Origin: Tethya wilhelma
Lineage: Eukaryota; Porifera; Demospongiae; Tethyida; Tethyidae
Length of the DNA stretch: 64,000 bases
Reading direction: 5' to 3'
NCBI GenBank assembly: GCA_964030475.1
Contig: CAXIPT010000003.1
Coordinates: 564,797-628,796 of the forward strand
A program made the position numbers and the translations under genes. The notes beneath the pieces were generated by a model. That model did not search any database and was not told where the DNA came from. It saw only the letters and a list, made by a program, of their open reading frames with translations. This document shows positions 44,249-57,774 of this stretch, piece by piece (positions within the stretch are counted from its first letter, which is position 1; the number at the start of each line of letters is the position of its first letter).

Positions 44249-45821
44249 ATGGAATGGTTGCACTAGCCATAAAGGCAGCTGCATTTTTGCATGACCACAA
44301 TGTAAACCACAAACAGAAGCACGTAATAAAGTACAAGTGAAACAATTTGTAAGTTATATTATGCAAGTTGTAGTTGGTCATAAAAATTTTGCAGCAATAC
44401 AAAAATTAGCTACCAGGTTTTAATTTGAACCGCGGCTTTAGGAACGGCTTTGACGACCATTTTACTCTATTAACAGTTTATTACGGTCAAGGTGGAGCTA
44501 ATTCTAACCAAGATGATTCTCCTGTAATGAGCCAACAGTAGTAGCGATGTCAGACAAAAAAATAAAGTTTTCTGGATTGCTAATCTGNCCCAGTATCTAT
44601 TATACAGTACGTCAGAATGGCATCTCCTTGGACTCTCGAAGCCATGCCCGCTGAGTTGACCCCCCTACGTACATCACAATAACAGGTTGGTTCAGGAAGT
44701 TGTGGCTTACAATTGTGTCAGTGTTGAATACATCAAGGCCTTTTTTGTCAGAATGAAATTTCCCACAATAATTAAATCATTATACGTCAACGATCATGCA
44801 TCATGCAAGCCGATAATATGATTATTAAAATTGACCTCCCAAAGCAAATGAGTGTGAATTATAACAGTGTATATTCATGGCAATAAACCTTACTTCCAGG
44901 CTACATATCCAAATTATATAAAATTTGCTAAAGAATGTCCTCTAACAAGCTCTGTGTAATGTTCACTAAGTAATTTGTTTTAGTAAATAGAATTACTTCC
45001 TTGAGTGCCTCAGTAATGCTCAAGTGTTTGGCAGTCACAACATTCATCTTTGTGTCTATTGTCCCATGGTCAGTCTGCATACGTGCATGGCATCATGGTA
45101 TTGTCAGTTACGGATATAAGGCTGCACACTTAATGATTTTCCTACTCTAAAAGTGGAAGTGGATATGTCATTTTAGAACTATTATTGGCACACACATGCA
45201 GTGTTGAAGAGTCTGCCATAAATTTAGTCACACAGTAGCAGCTCTATATTTGACTCAGACTATATGCAGTACCTGGTGTATTTAACTTAATAAAGTGGTT
45301 TTGAGATAGTGTATAAATTTGACTGAGTCCAGCTGGTTTTGCAGTATAGATTGAGTTGAAAGTCGTGGATAATTCTCGGGAAGTCTGACTTTCAAATTGA
45401 CTCGGACTTGTGAATCAATTCCGATCATCATCAGTTTGCAAAGGCGTATTTTCACACTGTTTCGCTAGAATTTGAAGGATTTGAATTCTGTAGCTACTCG
45501 GCATAAAGGTATACTCACTCACTGTGCACGCATGCATGCAGTCACTGGTTACTGTAAATATAGGACACTATAATATAGAAAAAATAATGGACAATAGGCA
45601 CATAATATGTATGAACAAAATTTAATGATGCATGGTATGAAATACTGCCAATAGTTACAATAACAATGTATACTATGTGACCATAGCTAACAGCCACAGA
45701 CTATTGGATATTGACAGAATTCTATGAATGCATTGTTCTTTTGTGTTTGAATTGCAGAGCTGCCATACATAAAGGATATCATTCATTGAATTTCAAAGCC
45801 GGCCAGTGAACAATAACCACA
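44249..45821. other. Intergenic region, no gene recognised
   Basis: AT-rich DNA between UGT5 and the Ig-domain gene, with one single-base N at 44587 that probably marks a contig join. No convincing exon, RNA gene or element boundary was found. Confidence 0.55.
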
Positions 45822-48539
45822 ATGATCATGGTCACAGCAGCTATTATGGGTCTAAAGACAAGAGGCTGTTGTTTCCAGTACGCTATGTTTCTGCCACTTT
45901 TGCTCATCCTGGGAAGCCTCCAACCAGGCAGACTAGAGACCACTGCTGATGTACAGGGTGAGTTATCAAGAGTTATACTACATGTATGCATGTAGGTACC
46001 AGTGTCCATGTAGTGTGAACTTTGCAGATTATTATTAATGTTAATAAAATTGGATTGTACTGGTTGTAACGATATGCATGTATGCAGTAATATCAAATTG
46101 AATGTGAGTGCATGCATGGTCAATATATATCACCTACAAGTAGCTATAGGCTAAGCTATATGCATCCTGCATTATGCAGACAATACAATGCATGTCTTAT
46201 ACTGAAAGTGTGTGCATATTTGTATATTATAATCTAATTCTTCCAGTCATCTCCTTGAGGCGTACGGAGACTATAATAGATAGATGAGTGAGTGTCTGCC
46301 TACGTTACGACTAGCTAAGATTAGTTGATGAATAGCTGACCTTGTATGCGAACCTCATAATTTGATTTCCAGAAATACTTTCCGAATTCAAACCAAATAG
46401 ATCAGAAAGTTGTCTTCTAAATATTGTTTTTCTCACCAGAACCACCAACAGCAAAGCCTCCCAAATCCTTTGTCTAGAATAATGATGGCTACACGTAACT
46501 TAATCACGGACAAGTGTAGCTAGTATTTTCATTTGCAGTCTAAAAGCTTATCCTTTGTGACTTAATTCATAGCACATGGCATTGTCCGTCTGCATTGAGC
46601 TGCTCTTAAATTATTTCTCCCTGTTTCAGTCAGCTATATTATAGGCTCTTTGTCTCTCTTATTAAATCCCTATTTCAGTGTGCACTAAGCATGATAGTCA
46701 CTTGTTCAAACAAAAATTTTATATATTTGCTATAATGAAAGAAAATGCATGTGTGCAGTTATAGTCTTGATACAATTGAGTGTATCTATCATTTCTTACC
46801 GCATGCAGTTGACGAACAGCTACAATTGACCATTACTAGCAACCCAGAGGGCCCTATCTATCCAATCGGATCGTGGCTGAGACTTGCCTGCAGAGCTGAA
46901 AATCTTTCTTATGATTACACCTACCAATGGATAGGACTGTGTAGCAAGACTGGTGACGTCCAACTCGTTGTTGATCAGCCTCTGCTTGACGAAGACTACT
47001 ATGCGGAGTTTTGGCTGTTTACTTCACCCAAGGAATGTTTGGATCTTGCCGTGTGCAATGTTGTTGATTGGAGCACATTTGAAGTGGTAGCAAATGCCAG
47101 TCTCTTCATTGGAAACATTACAGGTATTATAAAGTCATTTCAGTTGTGTATTAAATGACAAAAAAGTCCAAGAATCAGTAGCAACTTTGATAGCTAAATG
47201 CATTGTTAAAATGATTTGTAGAAATTGTGCACCAACATCACTTATGCTGTTCCCACGCTGTGTCTTTTATCTTGTTTTGGCATCCATTAGCATAGCTGCA
47301 AATTTTCATAGCAAGCAGAATTGTAGCAAATGTTTCAACCCATCTTGTTCTCACAGCATGCAGTTAAAAGCATGCAGTCTTTTAAAATATTATGGCATTG
47401 TACTAAGTTGTTATTGTTGTTGTAGCCACGTCCATGCAATGGCTATATAGGCAATCTGACTGTCTGTTTCTCTAGATATGCAAAGAACTTGAGTTTTGTA
47501 ACAATTAGTTTTGTTCTTTCCCATGCATGTATGAAAATAATACAACCACCAAGAATCTTTTAACACGCATCTGTCTGCATATTATTATGCTGCAAATAGA
47601 CTTGTGGTGCCAGGTCACAACAGTTCTATCATTCCTGGTTAAACCACTAGCTGGACTAAAGGTGTAGTTTCTGGTTTTGCCTGACTGGCATAACCAGGAC
47701 GAATCAAGTTAAAAGTTCACCCATATAACTCAATCGGTATACTAATACTCTTCAAATCACTATTGCACGCATGTGTTGAAAGTGTAGAAATTCCATTAGT
47801 GAATCACACGGCAGTCGTGGTCTTTTTGAGTGGTAAAAAATTAACACAAATTGAATGAGACTGAAACCAATAGGTTCAATCATTGAGATTTTAGATTTCT
47901 TGAAAAAAATATTTTCCTAAAAATAATATGCTATCGTAATATGCAATGGTTCAGGCTTATTGACCTCTAACAGAGTTAAAGTACCAATTCAGTTCAGTGG
48001 GATCAAAGAACTGTGATTTGACTGAGCCTGTCGCAGTCTGATTGTGTTAGTCTGAGTGCTTTGTCATACTGGCATAGTGGGAACAAACTAGTGACAATAG
48101 TTAGCTCTTGGGCATCCCAACAGACTTGCCATGTAGGAGTAAAAAAGAGCCGGAACCATGCGAGGCTTGTTTGTACTTTAAGGAGGTTAACAACAGTCTG
48201 AGACTGAAAGGAACCCATCACTGTACATTATACTGTTGTGTACAAACAAGGTCAAGGGTTCAAACTTGTCAACAGCTAAAGCTAGGCTGGTGAAAAGGTG
48301 GCTAAATAAGTGCAAAGCCAAATGGAACCAATGACATATGCTATGCGTGTATGTGTACTGTATGTGCAGCCACTAATATTGTCTGGGTGCATGTATAATA
48401 GAGATGTGTTGAAATTTTTGTGTAAATATGTTCAAATTGTGTAAAGTGACTGAGGATCAATATTGTGTGTATACAAACCATTAAGACATTTACGTAAACA
48501 CAGACGCTCAGATGAGACATACAAAGCGTCAACAGACAC

Positions 48540-48614
<75 letters not shown>

Positions 48615-48634
48615 NNNNNNNNNNNNNNNNNNNN

Positions 48635-48712
<78 letters not shown>

Positions 48713-50246
48713 ACACACACAGGCGTAGGACTATCCATCGAGAACCATTTCAATCCTGGCTTTGTATTAGACAACACTTCGCTCATTCTTGCACCAACTG
48801 ACTGCCATAATATGGAGACACCAACAATTCTATGTCATTCTTCAAGCAAATCTCAAGCCAAAAACAATGCTAGCTACTGGATTGATCCACATGGGAACAT
48901 CATATCTACCTCCAACGCATCAGAACAAAGCCCAGAAGCTTTCACAGCAGTAGGACTGACTCTGTGCCGGGAGAGTCCGAGTGATAGTTTGTCTGAAGGG
49001 GTTTATACGTGTGTAGGAGTTGATGAGAGTGGACAAGCAGCGTCTACCTATCTTGGAGTTTATTTTGACAAGGACCAAGGTAAAAACAGGATGTTGTATC
49101 ACGTTGATTGATACGTGTGTGCATTTGTTATGTTTTTGGATGGGGTACATATATAGATCATTTGGATAGCAATGTTGGAATGAACATGACTCTGAATTAG
49201 ATTTAGTACATAAATGACATTTCTCTACTTGAGATTATAGCTTTGATGATTCGATTAGTGATCTCATTAACAAGATTCCCTTTTTGTTTAATAACAACAC
49301 TTTTCTGCAGACGTCCAAACCAAGATGAACTTTCGCATCAGCAACGATGATACTCTATACTTGGAGTTCAGCGTCCAAGGCATACCTTCAACAACCACTC
49401 AATGGACAAAGGATACCATTCTTTTAAATAGAGATACGAACAAAAAATTTTCCTTTCACCAAACTATCCTCAATACATCGGAAGCTGTGTACACTAACGA
49501 GCTAGTAATTGAGGGTTTTACTCAATATGCAGTGAACCGGTCGAGCTTTCGATGCGATGTTTACATGGTGAAATCTGAAGTGGATTTGTTTGGGCTAATA
49601 GACGAGGAACAAAAATGTAAGCTTCATGGGTTGGGCGCCTTGGGCGTGTGCCCTGTGTTTATGTAACGGTACATAATGGCATTGTCCAGGTTCTGTGTAA
49701 AATGAGTTAAGAACTGAAACACAAAACTATATTATCATATAGAGTACTTACTTAATATATATTGCATGCATATTCAATTAGCAGTGATATTGTACAGAAT
49801 TGAATTTTAAGTGTGCGAATGCGTCTGTTTGTATTGTACATGTGTCACGATGTCTCTGTAATTGCATGATGCATGGTTGCCATTCTAGTCATGTATTTCT
49901 CAGGCTGTTTAGCACAACAACCCCATATAGTATAATTTATAATATATAGCTGGAGATTACATTATTAGCAGGCATGAATATTTTTTTCCCAGTAAGTATG
50001 CTTTGAAACTTAGATTATGTAACTTGCATGTTGTGAGGTAGAGTTGTTTTGTGGTTGAACACATCAATCAATGCATGTATTTGTCTCATTCAACTACAAG
50101 TGGTACAAATGATTTGGTTTGTTATGATAATGAATAGCTCATTAGTAAGCAAACAGACAAACAAGTTAAAATAGATATAATTATAGTATTATACTATTAG
50201 CCTACAATTTTTTTAAGTCCATTAAGATTTAGAAAGATTTAAATTA

Positions 50247-50286
<40 letters not shown>

Positions 50287-51117
50287 ACCTGATTCAGTTG
50301 CAAGTGGACAGTTCATCCTAGCCACCCTTGGTGACACAACCATCCTAGACTGCTCCTTCTCAAAGGCCGTAACAGGTATACAATGGCTAGGGACTCTCCC
50401 CCAAGGCAGTGACATCATCTATTCCTCCTCAAGTAACAGGATCTCCTTATCCATTGATGTTGGCACTGACCACCACGGGCAGAGATTGACCTGCAGGGGG
50501 ACTGATGCCAGTGGTGAATCTGTAGACATCTCATTTGTCATCATTGTTCACAGTAAGCTATCTTAAGTTCAACTATAGCAGACGAAGTTTTGTTTCAAAA
50601 AGTAGCTGAATATTGCATGTATTAGGTTACTAAGCCTCACATAATATAGCTGCCATTTAAGATACTCCTGCTCAGGATGTTACAGTAAATATAATCATAA
50701 AAAGATTTAGTTTAGCTTGAGACGTTCAATTCAAAAAAAACAAGGCCAGATAGTATAAATCATTATAGTACACAGCTAGTGTTTCTGTCTGGACTGTTCT
50801 TAGACTAGCGTAAAAAAAGAAATGGCATTCCATTACTCATTGTATAGTCTTTTGTACCGAAACCACTTAGCTTGTGGAATGACTATTGATAGTGGATGGC
50901 ACGTGTTGATGAGTAGATTATTCATGATTCAGGAGACATCGACAGAGATTAAGAAACACCCCAGACCTAACATACGATGATTACTTTGTTACAAGGAGAC
51001 AGTATCTTTACAAGCCAGGTGTAAAAAATGTTAAACATGTATGTGCATACCACACACATATGCATGCACGTGCACACACGTACACACATGCACATATGCA
51101 CGCACGCACGCACACAG

Positions 51118-51181
<64 letters not shown>

Positions 51182-51182
51182 N

Positions 51183-51241
<59 letters not shown>

Positions 51242-52454
51242 CAGTTCCACTCTCAGTTGAAGTCATCACACCAGCAATAGAAGATCCCAATCAGTCACCA
51301 ACTGTCGGTCTCCCTTATACCCTGAAGTGCTGTGCATCAATTGGAAACACAACAGAGGGAGATATTTTTGACGGACTCTTACTAGAATGGATACACCATT
51401 TTGAAAATGGTCCTGTGGTTACTGTGGAAACCAGAAATCTCAGATCCAATCATCGAAACAGACGGCGTAGGGAGCGACCGTGCATACGATTGAACTTTGA
51501 CCCCTTGATCGAGAGCGACAAAGGTGTCTACGAATGCAGGAGCACTTTGACGGCTTCACAACTGCAGGTCGTGAGAAATGTCCACTACGATCTTCAAGTT
51601 TTGCCAAGCAATGTGATTGGTGAGTTCTATAGATCAGCCTCAACAAATTATAGCAAGAAAAGCCAACACGTGCATATATGTATATGTATGTGTACAACAA
51701 TGTCATATTATTGGCGACATGCATGCTGCTGCATACATACTAGCTAGACATGTGGCTGAAGCATGAATGCTCTTCATTGTTGTTCTGTGACTGTCTGTCT
51801 GTCAGTGTGTTCCTGTCTGGTGTGTGTGTTCTTTAAGTGCTAATTGCAGGACACTAGCCTGTTCTGATAGCATAATTAAGTGTACAAATTTTTGAAAAAG
51901 CTAAACAACTTAATTTGATTGTATACAGCTACAGCAACTGTAACACATGAATGCTTTCAAGTTTTGTTTGTTTGTTTGTATAATTATTTTGTTTGTGTTG
52001 CATACCAGTAATTACAAGCTACGTACACAAAACAAACTCTTATTTTCCATTCTATTATCTCACAGTTACAGGACCTGAGCAGACAGATAGTGCTAGCACT
52101 AGAGACATGATTCTTCTTAAGACAAAAACTACTACCACTTCTTTTGATGCAAAGACCGAATTTGACAATTCACCCAATGATCAAAATGTAAATAATCGTG
52201 TATACACACTTTCAGTGACTCTGGCAACTTCATTTGGGTTTGTGGTGTTAATGGTCATTGCTCTCATGATCCTGGGATTGGGTATACACTTAATGGTGTT
52301 GAAAAATCGTCGAAGGAGGATGGACAAAGAAGTGGAGGCAAACAAGAAGGAGATTGATGATCATACTGATGCTCAAGTCAGTAACGACAAGGTGGAAAAA
52401 CCTCCGATATTGTCTGACCCGGTTATGAGCAATGGAGCGAAAAGCCCCGCTTAA
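45822..52454 (+). CDS. Immunoglobulin-domain single-pass membrane protein
   Basis: Seven exons in one consistent phase-1 pattern: 45822-45957, 46809-47123, 48723-49079, 49311-49616, 50298-50552, 51245-51619 and 52066-52454, encoding 710 aa. Exon 1 supplies a signal peptide (QYAMFLPLLLILGSLQPGRL). Each of the next five exons encodes one Ig-like module with paired Cys and Ig-type sequence. Examples: WLRLACRAE...YTYQWIGL; GVYTCVGVDESGQAAS; TTILDCSF...QRLTCRGTDASGE; YTLKCCAS...KGVYECRS. The last exon has a membrane helix (FGFVVLMVIALMILGLGIHL), a basic stop-transfer NRRRR and a 45-50-residue cytoplasmic tail without tyrosine, so no ITIM/ITAM. It has many N-glycosylation sites. One-domain-per-exon with phase-1 introns is typical for Ig receptors. 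Ligand and role unknown. Confidence 0.82.
47124..48541. other. Intron 2 of the Ig-domain gene, no gene seen
   Basis: 1.6-kb intron; apart from the CA repeat at its end it shows no recognisable exon or element. The short open frames inside it lack coding features. Confidence 0.6.
48542..48721. repeat. (CA)n microsatellite with 20-N gap (48615-48634)
   Basis: About 160 bp of CA repeat ending exactly in the AG acceptor of Ig exon 3. True length unknown because of the gap. Confidence 0.95.
50251..50281. repeat. (CA)n microsatellite before Ig exon 5
   Basis: CA run followed by CTGATTCAG at the exon acceptor. Confidence 0.9.
51050..51239. repeat. (CA)n / CATG-rich microsatellite before Ig exon 6
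   Basis: A CA run, with one N at 51182, preceded by ACGCACGC and CATGCA variants; it ends in CTTCAG at the exon acceptor. Confidence 0.95.
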
Positions 52455-52791
52455 ACTTTTATTGAAACTTTTACGAAACCTTAACAGATACTTGCAAACT
52501 ATATCACCCTGAATTACTTTTGCCCACCATACAATGTGCTTATCTATATATCCCAATCTTTCCGATTAGTTTTATATGACGTAATTATGACATCATTACT
52601 TTAGTAACAGAATGATTTTAGTTTTATTCTTCTTTATAAACAGCAACCAAATATTCCCCTCATTAATTTTATCAACACTATTATGCATTATACTGTCCTG
52701 AAAAAAATTACTCTTGTATTAATTCACTTTCAAAGAAACTATGACCTTGCATAGACGTACATAAATCAAAAGTAATAATTCTCTTGTTTGT

Positions 52792-53453
52792 TTAATTGGA
52801 GAAGAGTCTACCAATAAAAGCAAAAGCATTGTTCAACGACATTAAACTTGGATGAAACTGCTGAGCAGACAAAACTAGAGAACCAGCTTCCATTATCAAA
52901 CCATTCTCACGTAGTTGCTTAGCAACCAGCAAAACCCGTTTAGCAGGATTGTCAAGATGCAGCTTCTCGTTTAGAACAAGCTCGGAGCAGTGTAGCAGTC
53001 TCACAAAGAGAGATATTGTGAGTGGTTTAGTCGCAAGCGTTGGATTTTTCACGTAGCTGAGAAAATCGGAATAAAGAGAAGGAGCTGAAGTTCGGGCAGA
53101 CAATACATGGTCATTGAGAATCAAGAGTTCGAAAAGGTCAACATCTGTGATGGTAGTCGTATCACCAACCTATGGTGTGTGTGTGTACATGTGTGTGTGT
53201 GTGTGTGCATGCGTCAAAAGGTTGCTTGTTTTCAGTTGCAGTTTTTTTTCAGAAGCTGATGTTTTGGGTACACTGGTAACAGTGTGTGCATACAAACGCC
53301 CCCATACATTTGAATAGGTGGGGAGTGTAGACATAACGTTGTATTTGTTCCACCCACATAAGGTGTAAGATCATAAGGGTAAACATGCACATGTACACAC
53401 CTCGTGCTGTTTATATATCTGGTTTACCACACCCTTTCCTGAGTGGCTTTCCG

Positions 53454-53487
<34 letters not shown>

Positions 53488-54203
53488 CTTTGAAAATAGT
53501 TCAAACCCTTCCTTAATTAGCCCAGCATCACCACAAACCAGAGCAAACGTCAAACCATCAACAAAACTTGCAGCACACACAGACTTAAACAACTTCCTGT
53601 CCACCTACAAGTAACCATGACAACACACATGCATGTGCATTACCATAGCAACATATTTTGTCTGTGTTACTATGGCAACAGAGTGCCTTACATATGTGTT
53701 ACCATAGAGATGGATCAGCAAAACAAAAAAAAGGTACTACACATGTGCACATACCTCAAGTGGAATTCCTTTCAGTCCAGCCCGGATGATAGTAACATGG
53801 CTAATAATAGGAGCGTGTTGAGCCATAGCTTCCAACAGCTCTACCCAACTCTGAACATGAGATCTAGGAAAAAAGGGGAAGCAAGAATATAAAATAATGG
53901 AAGAAATGAATGCCTTTGCTAAAGCTTATACTTGTTTTAAACTGTTTCCTAATGTACAGTACTATGATTGTACTGATACAACAAACATGCAACAAAAAAT
54001 GGAGTTGAAACTCCTTAAACTTTAATTTCTAAGCTCTCTCTCCCTCACCCTGGTGGGGTTGACAGCGACCAAGCATCAAGGAGAGAGGTAAGAGATTGAA
54101 TCTGAGTGCTGTCAGTCATGTCTGCTTTGGCTAGTAGGCTGGTAAAGAGATGATATTGTGACTCCACACTTGACATGTCTTCAAGAGACACCTGCACACA
54201 AAG

Positions 54204-54264
<61 letters not shown>

Positions 54265-57239
54265 TTGAATGTTGAATGTTGAATGTCGCCTATCGCATGT
54301 CGCATGTCGCATGTTGCATGTCGCATGTCGCATTTCGAATGTCAAATGCCGCCAATTTTTATATCATTTGAAGCTCATTTCATCCTGGTTACATTGGTAC
54401 AAGTTTTACTTTCATACTTTAAACCATTGACTAATAATAGATAAAAAATATGTTGTCAATAAAAAGAAAGCACCTAAAAGGACCTAGCTTGTGTATATTT
54501 ACTGAGAGTAATTGAATGCGCCGAGGTTTGTGCACCGAAGGTGCTCTTCATTTCAATAGTGCTAGTCACAGTTTAATAGGACCTTACTAGACTGAGATAT
54601 GTTTAGTTTTGTTTTACATGTAGTACAAACTTATTCCATCATGCTGTAATGAGAATCCAAGAACTAAAAGTGTCATATCTTGGTCTAGGAAGGTCGCAGA
54701 AAGTTTGGACTTGTACCATTGTGATCTAAAGATTGTTCCTTTTGGTATGACGAAGAGTTTATTGTATTCCCTCAAAACAAAACATGATTTGCTTGATGGA
54801 ACATGGCATCACTAACCTCTGTGACACCTAGCTTGTCCAGCAGAACTGACTGGGTCTGATAGAGCAGCAGTAACTGAGTGTCTTCATCAGAGAGCTTCAA
54901 ATACTATAGGAGAAAGAAAGCAACAATCAACTTCATCACTGAACAATTAGAAAACTTAGGTAACACAGTATGATTCTAAACCCATTCATAAACATACCAC
55001 ATAATCCTGTAACATAGCGTGGTTTGTTATTATGTGTACTAACTATGTGTATTCTAACTGGTTAGAAGTGATCCAGAATGATATACACATAAAAATGGGG
55101 GCATAAGATCTCTAAAATATACTGTATAACACCAAAATTTTTGGCGGATTGGTGGTTTTGGTAAGGACTGCCAAAATTAAACCTGCCGAAATTAAACCTG
55201 CCAAACAGTCACTTTTGTGTAACACATACGGAATACATGTATTGCTGCATGTGCTATCGCCAAAATAAAATCCACCAATGATGAAATTTTTGACAATCTG
55301 CCAAATTTTATTTTGTGCTATACGGTAGCTTACTTTGTTCACAAGATTCAACAAGGCTTGTCTATTGTTGGCTGGTAGACTGCCATCACTGCAAACAGGT
55401 CGAAGTACATCCATTACATCACTACTACACACCAGGGAACCACTGAACAATGAAAGAGAAATGCTAGTCACCAAATGGGAGAGTTTTCACCAGTTGAGAT
55501 CATCTTTCATATACCTGTCTGCTTCATGCTTAGAGACGACTGATAGAATGTTCTCAATTTTACAAATGGCTTCTTTGTACTGGTCACTGTGTGTGTGTGT
55601 GTGTGTGTGTGTATGCGTATGTACAGGATTGGATTACACATGCATGATGTAACAGCAGTATATTATTCAGTCTATTATCCCTTAGAATCACACACAGATA
55701 ATGCACGAAGCTTCCCCAGGTTCTCTCTCCCTCCCTCCTTCCTCAAAACACCCTTCTTTTTTGGCAGATCATTCATACCTGTCCCTTTGTTTCAAGATGG
55801 CGGTGAAGTGTGAAAGAGACTCTCTGACTACATCTCCTGTACTGTAGCTGTGTTGGACTACAGTCGAGGCCAGTGTAAGTATGGTGTGGACAGCTGTTAG
55901 AGGAAGACCTTGAGACACCATGTCCAGAGCCAGAGAGTGGACCTTCACAGAGGTGAGCAGAGAAAAACACACAAGTTCAAATGATTTTCTTTTCTATGTA
56001 CTGGTCATGAAACAATAACCTCACTGATCTAGACATTTAAACACTCAATTTATCACGAGCAATTTAACCTTGTCTGGTTGAGAATGTGACAGGTCAAACT
56101 CCAAAACCACACGATTCCATTCCTCCTGTACAGTAAGGGAAAAAAAGAGAGAGTCATTTTCAAATTCTGTTAGAACTTTATTCGGACACTTTGGCCAGCG
56201 GATCAGAGCTTGTTTACCTTGTCTGTAACCTCCTGTCCACAAGCTTCAAGTTCCTCACTGGCAACATTGGATAAGTGCCTCAGGCTACAGTCCAATTGTT
56301 GATGCAAGAGTTCAAAGGTCAAGCTACCCTGTTTAGGAGTGTGGCCTTGTTTGTGGGTGGAGTTTTCACGGCCTGTGAGCTTCTGACAAGTTTCTAGTGA
56401 CTTTGAGAGCAAATCGATACGAGTTCTGAGCTCCAACTGTAACAGAGTACGTATGTGTGTGTGCATTGACATTGAAGTGTACAGCAAATATACAGCAACA
56501 ATGGAATAAGTTTATTCTTCACAAATAACACAATTTCATACATACTACGATGTACATGTACTATTGAATATCTTCCCCATGTAAATACAGTACCTGCTCT
56601 ACAGCCTTCTGGGATAGAGCTATGTTGACGACAAACTTATCCAGTTCCTCGGGAGAAAGACGCAACAAGTAGTCTGAGCAGTTGTCATAGCGACGAAGCC
56701 AATCAATTGACAAAGAGGAGTCTTGATCTCGCTTGGTTGATTCTCCTTTCCAAAATGTCTTTAGAGCAAACGCACAGAAGACCATCCCTGAAGAGAGACG
56801 CCGATCACCCTGAAAACAGCAGTCACATGACAGTCATGTGACAATCAATAATACCAAAAATCTATTCTAATATGAGCTGTGCATAAAATAAAACATGTGT
56901 ATGGCGATCCTTACAAAAAAAGTCAAAATGGTGAAAAGTCAACATGCAAAATTTAACAAGCAAAATTTCCTGATTTACGATAATATTATAGTAGTTCAAA
57001 TGAAATCTGTGAATGATCATACATAATTGAGGCAGGTAGTAATACTGACCTCACAAGGAATCTTGTGTGCTATTTTTGCCACCACATGGACGTTGGTAGA
57101 GAGAAGGGAAGGAGAGAGAAGAAGGAGGGGGTCTTCTTTTGCCGACATCAGTCTCTTGTAGTCCACACCTGTTGTGTGTGTATGTATGTATGTATGTATG
57201 TAGGTAGGTATAGGGCAAGCTGTGTGTGTTTATGTTGAT

Positions 57240-57335
<96 letters not shown>

Positions 57336-57631
57336 AAACGACATACCTGATATTGCTGATTGTAGTTTATTCAACAACTTGATGTGTGTATCAATACCAA
57401 TACTTTCCTACAATTAGAACAGTAATATTGAAAATGCCACACACATAAGATTACGGCAGGTCTAATACAGACAATGCATGTATGATTTCTAAATGAAGCA
57501 CATCAAAGGCTTACCTCAAATACTGCTCCTCTCTCCACACACTGTTGTAGCAATGAATAAAACATGAGCAAGATGCTGTATTTTGTGCCTGGAAGTTTCG
57601 GATAGACAGATTGCCTCAAGGCATCTACAGT
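52792..57631 (-). CDS. NBAS: NBAS C-terminal part (Golgi-ER tethering / NMD factor), 5' truncated
   Basis: NBAS is a subunit of the ER NRZ tethering complex with a further role in nonsense-mediated decay. Exons (minus): about 57514-57631, 57049-57170, 56594-56812, 56218-56440, 56066-56127, 55779-55942, 55516-55588, 55333-55443, 54821-54904, 54050-54192, 53757-53864, 53488-53604 and 52792-53169. Diagnostic stretches in order: SVYPKLPGTKYSILLMFYSL, DYKRLMSAKEDPLLLLSPSL, WLRRYDNCSDYLLRLSPEEL, EEWNRVVLEFDLSHSQ, FVDGLTFALVCGDAGL and the end RENGLIMEAGSLVLSAQQFH. This corresponds to roughly the last quarter to third of the animal protein. The WD40-like N-terminal and Sec39 regions are not in the window. 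The gene breaks at a single-N contig join (57774). Confidence 0.82.
54207..54260. repeat. (GA)n microsatellite before an NBAS exon
   Basis: On the coding (minus) strand it is a CT tract just upstream of the 54050-54192 exon acceptor. Confidence 0.9.
54262..54352. repeat. 7-mer tandem array (GCATGTC / GAATGTT)
   Basis: About twelve 7-bp units shift from GAATGTT to GCATGTC and GAATGTC, directly next to the GA repeat. Confidence 0.9.
54576..54745. repeat. Relative of the 27709-27977 fold-back element
   Basis: ACCTTACTAGACTGAGATAT (left) and ATATCTTGGTCTAGGAAGGT (right) are complementary termini matching the element in the MYPT3-like gene. GGACTTGTACCATTGTGATC is shared internally. Confidence 0.55.
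57243..57334. repeat. (GA)n microsatellite in NBAS intron
   Basis: About 90 bp of GA, preceded by short TATG repeats at 57178-57204. Confidence 0.95.
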
Positions 57632-57774
57632 CTATAGAATAACAAAGAGGAATATTTAAACTAGCTAGCTGCTTAAACCATGCATGGTGAAAACCCAAAA
57701 AATAACAACAACAAAATGATTGTTTGGTCTTTTATGCTTGTTTTAAATTGAATCATAAAGATATAGTTACTCTN

